NCBI GenBank assembly: GCA_947095585.1
Contig: OX352761.1
Span: 129,424,277-129,488,276, forward strand
DNA length: 64,000 bases
Direction: 5' to 3'
Source of the DNA: Nephrocerus scutellatus
Lineage: Eukaryota > Arthropoda > Insecta > Diptera > Pipunculidae
Shown here: piece after piece, positions 22,881 to 36,241 of the stretch
How the letters are laid out: each line of letters opens with the position of its first letter
Position numbering within the stretch: the stretch's first letter is position 1
Program-made: the position numbers and the translations under genes
The notes under the pieces: model-generated
What the model was told of the DNA's origin: nothing
Seen by the model: only the letters and a program-made list of their open reading frames with translations
The model's database searches: none

Positions 22881-25800
22881 CATAAACAAAAGCGGTGATA
22901 GTGTTTTTGGTTTTCTTTCGTGAGCAATAAATCGTAAGGTCGATCTAGATATCTAGATAAAGCAAACTGTTTATGGGTTACACAAGGAAATATCTTGGCA
23001 ATTTTACTGACTTCTCTCTCTATAAGAAGTAGCTACACCTACATTAAAGAATGAATGAATATAATTGATATGTAAAGAACCGTAAGAATTTGTTTAGTTA
23101 GATCTTATTGACTAATCTTACCTGAAACTGAATAGTGAGTTTGAATTTTATTTTCCTACAAGATTCACACAAAGCAGATTTTTATCAGTTCTGAATTGTA
23201 AAGAAAAATAATTATTAGATTTTGTTTTGTTGTTGCAGGTTGTAGCAAGGCACGGGTCGCCGGCCGAACGTTTTCGCGAATCACGGGTTCAAGTCATCGT
23301 CACGTCCAAAGGATTAGTTTTTTAAGAGGAGAAACAGAATCCCTCTTGCATTATCGTAAACTGGTATGGGTTAACTTAAGCTAAACAAAGGACATTAGCC
23401 ACGATGGTTCCAAATATTCTTTTTTCAAAACAGCACCGATATGCTTCCCAATCAGTTCTTAAAAATATACCGTGATTATACGCAAGAAAATCCTTTGGTG
23501 TGTAGTGCGATACCGATTCAGAACCACATCTGAAGCCATTTTTGGAACTAAGCGTTCGACACCGTGTTCTACCGAACGCGAAACCCACTTTCTTGTTATA
23601 AATTAAAAAGTGGCAAAGCGAACTTCGCTGACTCAATTCGTTTGTCTTCGAACTTTACGTTCAGTTTGCAATTCTATGGAATGGCGAAAATTCATACTTG
23701 GACCTTCATAGTCAACCGATCGGCGTGTCACCTGCACCACTTGACAATTCCGAACCTTCTGTTCTTGTCGCACTCGCTCAAAGTACACCGGCCGATTATA
23801 GATGTCATAGGCAAATGGGCAGGCGGGTCCCTTTACACCCTTTCCCTCTTGTCTATACCGAAAACAGGACAGGTCATTAGCAGCTTGATGTACCAGTAAG
23901 GTTACACCTACTAATTGGCCAACGTCTCCACTGCATGATTAACTACTTCCCACGACCGTAGTACCGCAAAACATTCTCTATAGAAAGAAAGGTTTTGTAG
24001 TACCGACTCAATGACAGACGCAACTTTGTATGAGTGGTATGTAGAAAATTATTTTAAGTATAGTAGGTATTACGCAATCCCATTGTACTAAATGAACACC
24101 GCATAAGAAAAAATAAAAAAACACACATACGACCACATAACTCAACTACCTAGTCATTTGTAGCACGCTGAGAAAAGAACCCTGGGTGACTGGCGAGCGT
24201 CACCCGAGCAAGCACGTTACAAACTATTATAGCTAATTGATCTACTCAAGAAGAAGAATAAGTATTGGTACGCAGAAGGTATAAGTCAAAATTTATTACC
24301 CTGTATTAAAATTCTCTTTTGTACGATTTGAACTCAAAGCCGTCAAACTTTTCGTTTAGACGTTATCTTACAGCTTTCTTTCTTTCTTTAAAATACATAA
24401 AGAAATTGATAAAAAGATTATTCTTTACTTTCTTAATTATTTTTATACATTTTCGGTTGCTTTATTCATTTTTGGGGAACCAAGTGCCTTACATCTTCTC
24501 AAACTTACGTACATCTACCTCGGTTGGTAAATTATTTCGGAAAAATGTATTTAAATTTTCCTTTCATTAATGCCAAATAAAAAAAATCAAACATTATTCC
24601 TAATTTGTTTGCAATTATTTATTTCTCATTTGACCTAGCTGTATACTTTCGAATAACTTTATTCGGTTTGGAGTTTAGAATGTTATATAATCGTATAATT
24701 TAAATTAAGATTATTAGTTATTAGAATAATTCCATTTTTTTGAAAAGTTTTTGTCCCTAAAATATTAAACTTTATGTTGACTATTTTTATATACATTTTT
24801 AACACTATTGAGTTCGGGTTCATATTTATTCAAAATTATGGTAAAATGATTTACTATTTAGTAAGTTAAGTGTTATTTTCTATTTAAATTTTGATTGATT
24901 ATTTATTAAATACATATTCTGTTTTACTCTCTCCCATAGAGAGTGCTTTTGGTTTAATTTTTAAATTTTAATATTTAATTTTTAAATATTAATATATATA
25001 TATCTTTTTAAATCATACTTTAATTTTTTTCATAAGTAAAATTCTTTTAGTTGTGCTTTCAATGATTTAGGTTGTTACATTAATAATAGTTAGTTGATCT
25101 ATACGTATAGTTAATAAAGCTATTTTTAGTTAAATTTGTGTGTTTGATTTCTTCTTAGTTGATCCAAGTTTATAAATGTTGTTCCATATTCAATTTGTTT
25201 ATGAAAATAAAATTAATTAAGTAGTCACAACCGAAAAATATAAAAAAAAGAATTTAATTTTTGTATAGAAAGTGTGCAAAATTTTCTTGAAAGTTTGCTA
25301 CATTTGCAATGAAATGGGTATAAGACTGATGGCTTGTAGAAGGTACTACACAAATTGTGTGTTGAATATTTCTTATGAGTATAATTGTTACTTATTATTG
25401 TAAAAATAGTATTATTAAATCTGCGAAGAGATTAAAGAAGAAAAATGGAAATGATTGTTAAATTAGCTTTGTCCGTAGAGAAAATTGGTGCAGTTGTAGA
25501 GTTGTTGGTAAGTAAGGTAAGTAATGTGGAACAAATTTGAAATAAGCCACACAATATTTATTTTATATTGTGTCTTTCAAACCCATTGCTTTACTTTGCA
25601 TCCGTCCTGCTATTCTTGGCTTTAGTGTGCGTTTGAGGTGCTCCAACTCCGGTACTTTGAAGTCGATGCCAATAAAGACCATAAAAAATAGGCAAAAACG
25701 GAGAATGATTTGGGAGCTATTCGCTGGGACTTGTGAGAAATTTCAAAAGTCATTTGCTTTAAAGTAGGCTGAGTAGATACTTTTATCTAATCAAAGGGCG

Positions 25801-26407
25801 AGTGTGGAGAGCTATTTGTGTCCAAATTACGAAAAATCTCTTACTCCAGTTCGGAGGAAATTCAAAATAAACAAAACATATTGAAAAGTAGAAGAAACTT
25901 CATGATCACGTTATTTCCACACTCCTTGGAGGTTTTTCATTTATCAAAGCTTAATTTCTACTGAAGAGATAACATACCGAAGGAAGTACCAACATAAAAC
26001 AAATAAAATAAATAAAATTTTGCTCAGAGTAGTGTGCGTCACATTATTTTATTGAGACATTATTTAATGAATGGTATTTAATGAAACTTGAAATCTTGGA
26101 AGCTACTTATTCTTTAGAATTCTTGTCCATTTGTTCTGTTTTTATTCTGTATTGTGAGTTTTTATCATCGATCATTTGACGAAGACTATAAGAGCACAGA
26201 AAAAAATGTTCCTATTCCTTAACAGAACTTTCAATGCAACAATCTGAAGGTAATTGTTATTGGTCTTAAGATTTATACAATAAATTACATTAGGAATAAT
26301 AAAAAATTTAATAAATTATAAAAAATAAATAAATAAATGTTCATTTTTATTTATTTATAAAATAAATAAATATTTACTGCAAAAGATAACAAATACTTGA
26401 AGGCAGT

Positions 26408-26575
26408 TGGCTTGACAGATAGTTTTACGTTTGTAGTTTGTAGCTGGTATTCGTCTCTTTGTGGTTTTATATTTGCCAATAATTGTTGTTGGCTTTGCTA
26501 GATAGTTTTACGTTTTATTTGGGTTTGTTGCTGGTTTTCGTTTATTTTTTTGTGATTTTATGTTTGTCAATAATG
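26408..26575 (+). repeat. imperfect tandem duplication, ~85-bp unit
   Basis: Both units contain agatagttttacgttt, a tagctggt/ttgctggt step and ttgccaataattgtt / ttgtcaataatggtt. Confidence 0.55.
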
Positions 26576-26645
26576 GTTTATCTGTAAGAAAATAAATATT
26601 AAATATGTTAATTATCTGCTATTTAAATCTAAACCATTAAATTTA

Positions 26646-26700
26646 TAGAAATAATATAATAAATATAATATAATATAATATAATATAATAAATAATAATA
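26646..26700 (+). repeat. (TAATA)n microsatellite
   Basis: Consecutive taata units with few interruptions. Confidence 0.8.
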
Positions 26701-27494
26701 AAATTAGGTTGTGGGTAAATTAGAACAATTCAGTGTATTAACGTAACTCGATTCGAATACCACAATTACAAATTCTTTTGTATTAAACCATAAGTTACAC
26801 CCCGCTCACCATCTGTACATTTATGTGCGAAGCTTAATCTTCAATACTCTTCCAGCAACAAAGCAAAATTGAAACGATTTTATCACTAATTTAATTCCTT
26901 GTATCCTGAATCCTGATGAAATACGTGGTACGTGCGCATCATTTATCTATAGGAAACACATTGTTATCACACATGAATTACTCGACACTTCTACACACTA
27001 CCATACATTAGGGATTATATGTGCGATGATACCATTACACCAGATGAATAATCCTATTTTGACGTCATTAATTAATTTACATAATAAATAAATACAAACA
27101 TTTTGACGGCGCAGGATGTACGCAGGAAATTATTTAAGAAAATTGCAGCTGAACTCTATATAAGGTAAGGTAAATCGAAAAGCCACGTAAGGTGCTTACA
27201 TCTCAGGTTGTCAATTTTCTGTAATAGTCCTCCTGTTCGATTTGTGTACACAGGAATTAGGTTCATAAACAGAAATGACGAAAATCCATTTTGGGTTTTC
27301 GTGTTCGTGTGGTAGTAGGCTGTCAATAAACGTGGCTCAGGTTTTTATTTGGAACAACAGAGAACAAACATTCATGCAATGTAAACCGACAAATGTCTGT
27401 ACAAATTTCAATTAAACCGTTAAGGGGTAAACATTGTAAGAACTTTATGGAAAAGTTACAATTCAAATCAATTTAATTTTATTTGTATACTCGT

Positions 27495-27525
27495 ACTAGC
27501 TTTCCGGCTGCGCTTCGCTATCCGT
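27495..27525 (-). mobile_element. Helitron-like 3' terminus
   Basis: The reverse complement reads GCGAAGCGCAGCCGGAAAGC followed by TAGT, a form common at the 3' ends of Helitron/Helentron elements in insects. Only the end is identifiable. Confidence 0.4.
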
Positions 27526-27579
27526 ACACGACCTGTGTATTTGTTTGCTTAAAATTTGACACACCATTGAAATCAAAAT

Positions 27580-28020
27580 TGTTTTACCTATATCTAGCTA
27601 ACCCCTTTAAAATATCATTCGCCATTACAACTGGACGTTGTATTATGTCTATCATCATCACCTCCTCCTCTTCAGCGGCCGGACAAATCGAATTCGGTAA
27701 TCGACTGAGGCCGTCCGCATTTCCGTTTTCCTTCCCTGGGCGGTGAATTATTTGAAATTGGTACGCGTTTAAGAAAACGTGCCAACGCATCATCCTGGGA
27801 GAGAGGATTTGAGATGTTGGTTTATCAGGGTTAAACAAGCCCAAAAGCGGCTTGTGATCTATCACTGTGGTAAAATTTCAGCCATACAGGAAATGGTGAA
27901 ATTTTTTTTACACTGTCAATGATCGACGCGCACCAGCAATAGTGGATCATAGGGAATGGGCGCATTATTTGACGAAAGTGCAGATTTCAGCTGGTCGAAA
28001 CTCTGCTGCTGGATTGGTAG
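27580..28020 (-). pseudogene. gypsy-like LTR retrotransposon RNase H fragment
   Basis: Minus-strand frame with IDHKPLLGLFNPDKPTSQIL, RWHVFLNAYQFQIIHRPGK and ENGNADGLSRLP, the RT-connection/RNase H region of Ty3/gypsy polyproteins. Upstream pieces (QSFDQLKSALSS) are separated by deletions and stops. No LTR, protease or integrase is seen. A dead fragment. Confidence 0.72.
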
Positions 28021-29291
28021 TGAGAGTGTGAGTGTGAGTTAGAGCTTTATTAACACTGGCTCAGTACATAACACCAATCGATATTTTTGTTTATTGTTAT
28101 ATTGGTACACTTGTCCCTAATATATATTAAGATTGGTAGCTATATTAGTTGCTTAGTTTATTATTGGGTGTTTGAAAATTTTAATTTTTATTTATCTAAC
28201 CTCATCTTAAGTCATGTTTACTGGTAGACACTGTAAGTAGTAAATCGATTACATCGTAATGCAAAAAGTTTTTTCGTATGTCTTTTATACGTATATATGA
28301 ATGTACATAATATTTCTAGTTTTTATACTTGCATATAGTAAACATACATTGCCCCATGACCATGTTGTTAGCTTTGTAATTTTGTTTTTCGGTTCTTCTT
28401 TTAAATATCAATTTAAACTTTACCTTTAGATAGAGAAAATGAAAGACACAAATAACCCTACACTTGTTTCCTGCCGTTTGGAATAGAATTAAACCCTCAA
28501 TGAGGTTGGGTTAGAACCAAGAAAATGTAAAATTTTGACATTTCACAAAAACTCAGAAAATTTACATATTCTCTTTTAGTTCCCACTTCTATCTGGGATA
28601 AAAGAAAAATTGGAATTTATGGTTTTTGTTAAATTCATTCAATCAACTCGTGACAAAATTTTGCTTTGGATACCAAAACAAACCGTTCAACACTTAAAGC
28701 TTAACTCACACTTCATTCTGTTTATTCCAAGAAGCCTTTAACCTGTTATATATACAATATATACATATATAAGAGATAGCCATAAGTCCCTATTTGGTGG
28801 GTGGTGATGTTCGTGAGATGATTGCCGTAGGCTCTGATCGATAGAATCGTTGAGCCAATTTTTCAATTTTGCAGTCGATTTGGCAAATTGACACTAAAAT
28901 AATAAAAATAAGCACAGGAGCATTGCGGGCACGAGTAAAGGGTTACTCGTAGTGCTTGTTTGTTTAGGGTATACAGAAGAATCCCTTTCAAATTCAATTT
29001 AATTCAATAGTTGAATTTTCTTGTTTCTGTGAGCAAAAGGTCACCTATACTTGTAAATGTTTCGCATGTTTTTCGTGTGTTCTTGATAAAATCTGGAAAT
29101 AGGGTTGGATCTGGGATTAAATGGCTGAAAGTGGGGTATGTACACTTGTAAGAAATTGTATAGCAATCATTTTGTATCTTTAAAAGTTAGTATGTAGGTA
29201 TTTATTTGACAAATTTAATACTAACCAAGATGTTCGTTTTTTTGTAGAAATATTTATCAATAAATTTTTTCAGTTATGTATTCACATTACA

Positions 29292-29313
29292 TTGTTGTTG
29301 TTGTTGTTGTTGC
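29292..29313 (+). repeat. (TTG)n microsatellite
   Basis: Seven ttg/tgc units directly before LINE-derived sequence. Confidence 0.7.
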
Positions 29314-29379
29314 TGTAGCAACTCCAGGTCTGAAACGAGATAAAGAAAAAACCCTCCAAACATTAAACTCTCATTCACA

Positions 29380-29600
29380 GTACAAGTTCTGTTGAAGATA
29401 AAAGCCAGTACCGTGTCGAATGATTTGATAACCGTCAAAGGATGTCAATGAGTATGAGTTGGGAATTTCGATTTCCTGCACGGCAGCAATTAAAATTATT
29501 GCAAAACATATAGTGGTGATCTCTCTTAATTTGTTTCGCAGGCCATTACAGTTCCACTGAAGGATCTTGAAAAAATTAACTGAATGGCCTATATGCTGGC
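29380..29600 (-). pseudogene. LINE endonuclease fragment (start of ORF2)
   Basis: The minus strand reads KILQWNCNGLRNKLREITT, ILIAAVQEIEIPNSYS and GYQIIRHGTG. This is the AP-endonuclease N-terminus of jockey-type LINEs. The rest of the ORF is absent. Confidence 0.65.
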
Positions 29601-30959
29601 CGTGTTGAGTTTGTAGAGGGGGGTTCTGTGCATTTTTAGTGCACAGGGGTGGAGGGTTGTGAGGCCATCGAAATTAGTGTTATAATCGTTGGCACTATGT
29701 AGCCCTAAGCATTGCCGCAGATGACACCAGTTAGTACAACGCAAAACAACGCACAGAGCCTACACTTTTCAGATTCAGATTCTGCGACCTGCGTTCGACT
29801 TGATCCCGTCTCTAATTAGTAGAATGCAGAATAGGCTTGCCAGGAGACCGACTCTGAAGGCAACAAAAATATAAGCGTACATGCAAAGCAAAATAAAGCA
29901 AATAAAATAAGTGAATCCAGTAGATCCAATTTCAAACCTGTTGCCGGGTTGACGATCTTTGGTCCAATGTTGGAGAAATATTATTTGATACCAATGACCA
30001 ACCAACCCTCTTGTTTTAAACCCCAAGGCCCAACCCACCCGGAAAGGATGGAAATGGTCTCACCCCTGATATTTGGCTTTTTATAGTCTGTGAATTGAGA
30101 AGTCATGTATTTGCTGGGCGATATACGATGCATTAAGGTGGCCTTTTTAATATTTTTTGGCTTCTGAACCAAGTTCTGTCGATCAAAATATAGACATTAT
30201 ACCAGCGAATTGTAGGTTTAGAAACCATATAATCTAGAAAAAATTCCCCATAGAACTATTTTCGATATAGTCTTTGCATTTAAAATTTAAAATAAATAAA
30301 GATTTCCAATTTTGTCCTTTCAGAGTTGTCAACAATTTATTTCTTTCACCTTTTCACGTTTAGTATTGAATTTTCTTTCCAAAAATATTATAGCTTGATG
30401 TGTTCAAGAGTTATGATGTTGGACGTGATGCAACGTCTAAACAATGTTTCTTCCTCTTAACATGTATCGCTTTTTAAGTCTTTTGAACTCTTACTGAAAA
30501 ACAATGTATAAAATAAAAAACTGATGTTTTTATTTAGTTTTGATAAATTCTTAAACCACTCTTTCTTTTATTTTCTGAATAAAATCGAGCAAAACCTATA
30601 ACTTATCCCTCTATTATCTACGTTTCTTACAAATCATAAATTTAATTCCAAAGTATTCCCACATCAATAAATTTAAACTTAAACTGAAGAAAGGAAATAA
30701 ATTTTAGAAAATAACACCATGAGATTAGCGTGTCATCAGAAAATTGTACAGACCCGAATCAAACCCAGAGTACCGACGCCTCGGCTCCATGCTGACATGA
30801 AATTCTGACAAATTCACAGAAGTTACATTTTCTTAAAAGGATCACATTTATTGCGTTAATGTGCCGATGATGAATGTTAATAGCGAATACCATTAGGGTG
30901 TTATAACTTTCGCACAACGTGTGTTTAACTTTTAACAGGGTATAACAGAGGAGGTAATT

Positions 30960-31475
30960 TTCCTCTAAATACAGGAAAAGCTTAATGATCGGGCTAGTTC
31001 CTTCAAAGTAAGGTTGGCGAGCGGCCAATAACCTCGCCCGTAAAAAAAACTTTGTTTACAAAACCCAAAATTAGCATCGGATATGCTGATGAACGACGAC
31101 GACCACGGCAACGAAAATGGCTAAACGATTTAAGAATCTTTTCATTAAACGCACGCTCTGTATAGAGCTCTAGGTGCACAGCAGCTAGCCGATACCCTGT
31201 CCAAATATAATGCTGACATCACAGCAATTCATGAGATGCGGTTGAAGGGGAATGGTGTCTTATAAAAATCAGAATAGGACATATATTACAGCTGGGGTGG
31301 TGTTTCTTGTCAGTAAAAGAATGTGACTCACCGTTATCGGCTTTAAATCAGTAAATGAACGGCTATGCACCAGATGCCAAACTGGATGACATTGGCTCGA
31401 AATCGGGTGGAGAGATTTTTTTAGGGAGGCCAGGAGCGGATTCTGGTTGTAGAGCCAATTATGATGATGATGATA
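30960..31475 (+). pseudogene. RTE-like LINE, internally deleted copy
   Basis: The leader (gatcgggctagttccttcaa) equals that at 38985-39030 on the minus strand. Then come traces of [20 protein letters not shown] (start of the endonuclease) and, after a large deletion, the 3' end (gattctggttgtagagcca, then (ATG)n). The poly-ATG tail ends near 31470. Confidence 0.65.
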
Positions 31476-31479
31476 ACAG

Positions 31480-34128
31480 AGGAGGGTCTATTTTGTCTTG
31501 TTTGTTTGTCGGGTAATCAATCTGACCAGAAACCCAGAAAGAAATATTTAAATTGTACTTTTTTGCGCGACTATTGCAATTTCTGATAGAAGTGATAGAA
31601 AAAATAATTTTAAGATTCCACATTTCTAAATAAATGAGAAAAAAATTAAAAAATTTGTCTGTTTCTGGTGTAAGTTAATATTCAGTCTGGATGTACTGAA
31701 CGTAGCTTTTGTGTTTTTATAACGGGTAAGAGGGTTGTTTTAGTTGAAACCCACAAAAAATTGTGGAGAAATATATGCCATTATTTATATTTTCTACATA
31801 CAGTGGGTGCTATGCAAAAATTGTGAATTCAGAAATTGCAGCGGGAATGTGACAAAGGAACGACGCACAGGTGTCACATGGGATTTGCTGAATTTATTTC
31901 AAATTCACCTTTGTTATAAAACAATTTTCACAGTGGATTACATCTTTCATGCGAATCGTTTGTCATTTTTTTTAAATTCACATTACGCTTAAGTTAGATT
32001 CTTTCAACTGCGCACCGAAGTCTATGCAAAATGAATATAATTTTACATATTGCACGTAAAAAAAAAAGAAAATGTGGGAAATAGCAGTCGCACATGGTAC
32101 TTGTAGTGCTAGTGAATTTCCAAGGATCAATGATTGATGTGTTTGGCTCGCGGGAAAGCAGTGGCTATTTCAAGTAGTGCAGTAGCATTATGGAGGGATG
32201 AAGCTCGTCCTTTCGATTTAGCAATGAATATACAATTTGCCAGATGGATATTACTTTATGTATATGAGAGTTCGCAGTTCTTAGAGTATGTTTTTCTGAA
32301 TGCTAACACGTTTTCGCTTTGCATATCATTGGTAGGTCATAAATTATTCATAATAACGTCAACGATTACAAATGGAGAAAATCTTCTTATATACTCGTAT
32401 AAATAACTTTTAATGTATGAACAATCATAATAACCGCCATAAAAATAAACCTTACATTTGTCCTACAGATACTCTTACTGTATTTATCATTGCTGAATAC
32501 TTAAGTACCATTAATTCTTATTGTATGATTGCGATTTTCACCTCTCCAACTGCTATATATGGGCATTTCCGTCCTGTCTTTGAGCTTTGCATTTCTATAA
32601 CTTTAAGCAAATGTGCATGTAACAATTCTTTAGCATTTCCCCAGGTAAAAACAAATGAAAAAAGTGAAAGTCAAAGACAAATATCGAGGTAGATAGTTAT
32701 CAAGTTTGTTTGCTGGAAGACTTTTGTTCTATTCGTATGGTGCGGTCTGTTGTTGACAAATTTTTTGTCACAAAACTAACAAGTCAAGTCATTCAGGAAT
32801 TGTATTCGTAACCGTACCGTATTTGCCACCCAAAGGTGTAAAAGAAGTCAACAAGAAGTGAACAAAAACGACTTCAGCTTGGAGTTTTGTTTATTTGTTG
32901 TTTATGTTCGTTAGAATTATCGCATGCATTTCCAGATCAATTTGGTCTATAGGAAACCGAAATTGGAGGCGACAAATGGAAATAACACACGTGGTTCATC
33001 GATGTGTGTATATTTTACTGCTGCCTTTTTTTTTTAATAACACTAATGTGAAATGCTGCTGTGAAAATAAAAGTATTTGATCCTGTTGTTTTACATATCT
33101 TAAGCAAGTAAGTCTTTCAAAACGTCACCGAACGAAAAGTATTTCATTACCAATTAAAACTCGTTGCCAGCATCATTAAAGTAGAACTATGGCCCAATGA
33201 CTTCTCCAGCATAAAAACCACAACAAATCCGCCACTCCATGAGTTCAACTGCAATACTCGGGTGTCCACATGCGTTCATCAGTTTAACTTAAAGGTTAAA
33301 AGCCTATTTGCGGTCATACTGTGAACTTTAGAGATTCTTTTAGCTGTACAACACGTATGTAGAATACTTTGCCAAGCTCTGTATTCCCGCATCAATATCC
33401 TCAAGCCTTCAAAGTGCAAGCTCACAGTATCTTCTCACCCTTAAATGGCCTTCAATTATAAGGATGCCACCCTATTGACGAGTGCGCAAATTATAAAAAA
33501 CAGTTAATTTTTGTTGGTGAAATTACATTTAGTGAATAGCTTTGAGTTGCTGAAATGCGATTATTTGCTTAACGAAGCCATTCAGCCAGAAATGGGCTTT
33601 ATCAAAAATTGGAGGTTGTCGTATTGGAAATTCGATAAAAAATTTGGATAATTTTCAAGCATTGTTGAAGCGTGTAATTTCCAATGATTAAATAGTATAT
33701 GGATAGACGAGTTGAAACGTCAAACGAACCGCAGATAGCTTCATGCCTTTGTGAGAATCCCTATTGCAAAGTGAGGCGTCCCCATCGGAAAACCCTGTAA
33801 AGAGTTGAATTTTAATTTAGGCGTACTATTCTCATATTTCACACGAAATAGTTAATTAGTCGCACTTTATTCAATTATAAAACTAAATTCCACTTCACTC
33901 AATTTAAAATTGTTGCAACATGTAATCCAAGCGCATTTGCATTTCTCATATGAATCGAATAGAATTAATTTATGCGAAATAAAATTGAACAGAAAAACCG
34001 TTTCATGCGTTAATGACCTGTTAACGTTTTTCAAATTAACTTTAAATACGCTATGCATTATATCAATTAAAATACATAAATGAACATATTTTACAATATA
34101 ATTGTTTGCTTCAAATAACTTAATATTT
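31480..34128. other. intergenic stretch, no gene recognised
   Basis: Several ORFs of 60-91 codons exist but none shows family motifs or clear codon bias. 33454-33503 carries a 50-bp motif that recurs at 43688-43740. Otherwise plain AT-rich sequence. Confidence 0.45.
33454..33503 (+). repeat. 50-bp dispersed motif, copy 1
   Basis: aattataaggatgc... ending ...aattataaaaaacag. Matches 43688-43740 over nearly its whole length. Confidence 0.55.
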
Positions 34129-34400
34129 GCCGTGACTCAGTAGATAACTGCATGGCTGCTGAGCAGGAGGTTCGTGGTTCGAGTCCCAGTAACATCAAAA
34201 GTATTATTCACCGTGTCCCACCTCTCTTGAATGTCTGAAAAACGTCCGAGAGTAATAACTTGTCAGGGAAAGCTTCTCAATTCGCCGTTCAGATACGGCA
34301 TTAAAATTGGAAAAAAATATAGATGCACAACACAAATGGACGCGAGAAGCTAGGCCTTGGACCGCAACGGTCCGTCGCGCCGAATATTATTATTATTATA
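34129..34400 (+). mobile_element. tRNA-derived SINE, copy 3
   Basis: Sense copy. A box TGACTCAGTAGA near 34133 and a perfect B box GGTTCGAGTCC at 34176-34186, spaced as in RNA polymerase III promoters. The body matches the other two copies and the tail is (ATT)n. Confidence 0.78.
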
Positions 34401-35814
34401 TTACTTTATATTAAGTTTTGCACCTTTAGGTATTTTTCACAATTAGTCAATTAAATTATAGATTACCGGTAAAGAACCTATCGAGAATAACATGAACTTT
34501 GGAGCTATTTATTCATCATCCTTTATTAAGTGATATTTTACTATATTTGTTTTATATTAGATTATATTATATTAGATTACAAGATTATGAAACTGCTCTA
34601 AAATTGTGTACTGAAATACGAAACAAAAATTAGGATCATAGATCATAAAAGCCAATTCAATAAACATAACAAACAACTTATGCAATGAGCTCCAAAGAGG
34701 TCTGCTTGCCTCCTTTTCAACCTTGGCTTTGAGCAGCTGAACTGAGACTCTGGTGTTACATCACGATCAATCATCCTCTACAAGCCTAACCAGATAACAA
34801 ACTAGATAGGCGATATTGATAACATGGTGTTATGAAATAGTATATTACATAACGAGCGAGGAAAGTGGGTTTATCGTGCGAGTTAGAAGCTGCAATTTAA
34901 CGAGCACGATGAGCACTTTTCTGCGAGTAATGTACGATATTTTTCACATGACCAAAATCGGTTTTTCTGCTAAACCGGTTATGCGCAATGCAAAATTACT
35001 CTGGGAATGTGTGTTCGCTGTGACTGCAGTAAATAACAAAAGTATTTTATATGTTAATTCACTAGTGTGTATAACGGCTATTTTCGAAGTAAACAGTCAC
35101 TTTCGTCTATGGGCGTGTGAAAAAACATTATTGTGAGAGCCTACCGAACAAACAGACATACCAACATACAAACGGGTACGTGAAAAAAAACGTGTTCAAA
35201 TCGTGAGTTATGGTCGCGAGTTCATACTTAAATCTCTCTTTCAGTTTTTCCCGAATTTTCCAATTGTCTAGGTTCCTATAACCTTCCCCGGACTATTACG
35301 AACATTTAAAAAAATAAACCAAACCGGTCCAGCCGTATAGCCGTGAAAAGGTAACAGACAGAGTTACTTAATGTATTTACAATCCATACTATTGTTAATC
35401 TCGCAGTTACTGTTAAATACAATATTTGCTCATTGCAATAACATTCGGAATAGATTTAAACCTACAGACTTAATATGACATAGTGTTTGTGTCATTTCGT
35501 ACCTCGAGCGAGCCACATGTTTGGGTATCTGCGTATCCACTAATCCCGATTATGGTTTTATACCGCAAAATAATATTTTTTTTGCTTTTGATTGCTTTTC
35601 ACTAAAGCAACGGCTTAAGTTAAGTTTGATGCAGACACCTATGCCGGATGTATTTTGGAAAAAGCTTTGCCAAAAATATTAATCTCGCAGAAATGGCAAC
35701 TACCATACAACTACAAGGACTATTCTATAAGCCACAAGAGGTATCATAAATTACCTACATATAAACGAGCATCCTTGAGAATAATTCCGCATGAGCATAA
35801 GCGAATATCCATTT
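34401..35814 (-). other. probable Gycbeta100B 3' UTR and intergenic sequence
   Basis: Non-coding by eye. The nearest minus-strand AATAAA hexamers are at 34508 and 34522. A 106-codon plus-strand ORF at 34816 has no recognisable motif. Confidence 0.35.
34522..34527 (-). terminator. possible poly(A) signal of Gycbeta100B
   Basis: TTTATT on the plus strand (AATAAA on minus), with another at 34508-34513. They are the nearest canonical hexamers I see after the stop at 35815, giving a 3' UTR near 1.3 kb. Confidence 0.3.
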
Positions 35815-36241
35815 CTATGTTTCTTCTGTTGTTCCGATTACTACGCCTGCTGTCGTCACAGTTGTTGCTGTTGATGACGATGACGAAGAAGATGATGAGG
35901 AGGATGTTGAGGACGTCGACGAGCAGGATGATGAAGATGAAAACTTCTTTAGGGAAGGCGGGACGGATATGGTGGCTGCTACTGCTGTTGCTGCTGCTGA
36001 TGATGATGATGACGATAATATTGGCACTGATGTAATGCCGCATTCCCCACCGGATGGAGTCGTTGGAATATCAGAACCACCACCTTCCGTTTCGCTGTCA
36101 GCGTTTTGATTGACGATAGTCTCATTTGTGTTTCGTGTTAGGAACCAGCAATCCATTGGCGTTGGTTTACCTTTCATAATGACAGGCCCACGGTATTCCA
36201 AGTTGAACGAATCATCCTGGTTGATGTCTTGGCACAGTAAT
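35815..36241 (-). CDS. Gycbeta100B: Gycbeta100B last coding exon, end of cyclase domain and Ser-rich tail
   Basis: The minus-strand acceptor is ccatttgcag and the stop TAG is at 35817-35815. The first residues ([20 protein letters not shown], then [16 protein letters not shown]) match the end of a cyclase beta subunit. A tail of about 100 residues follows, rich in Gly and Ser, with a 30-residue run that is almost only Ser. That run is encoded by mixed TCN codons, so the plus strand reads as acidic-looking repeats. Vertebrate beta1 ends shortly after this point, so the tail is an extension. Confidence 0.9.

Larger units (their letters stand above)
22213..27480. other. intergenic AT-rich DNA, no gene recognised
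   Basis: Beyond the mesh 3' UTR I see low-complexity AT-rich sequence, short unlinked ORFs without family likeness, and a 23.2-23.9 kb stretch of more balanced composition which I could not classify. 26408-26575 holds two imperfect copies of an ~85-bp unit (agatagttttacgttt...). 26646-26700 holds a (TAATA)n microsatellite. Confidence 0.5.

Noticed and set aside
23564..23899. 111-codon plus ORF of near-neutral composition
   Set aside because: Two frames stay open, I recognise no family, and no splice or promoter context supports a gene. Possibly an eroded transposon.
24184..24205. Hairpin gggtgac...gtcaccc
   Set aside because: A 7-bp stem in otherwise featureless DNA; bacterial-type terminators do not apply here.
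34129..34200. Functional tRNA gene
   Set aside because: A and B boxes are present, but the acceptor stem does not close and the sequence continues into a shared SINE body.
35655..36035. 126-codon plus-strand ORF rich in Met, Lys and Leu
   Set aside because: Antisense of the Ser-rich Gycbeta tail; its composition is dictated by the TCN runs.
35744..36043. 99-codon minus ORF rich in Ile, Val and Phe in another frame of the same exon
   Set aside because: Frame shadow of the Ser run; the Gycbeta frame is fixed by splice phase and homology.
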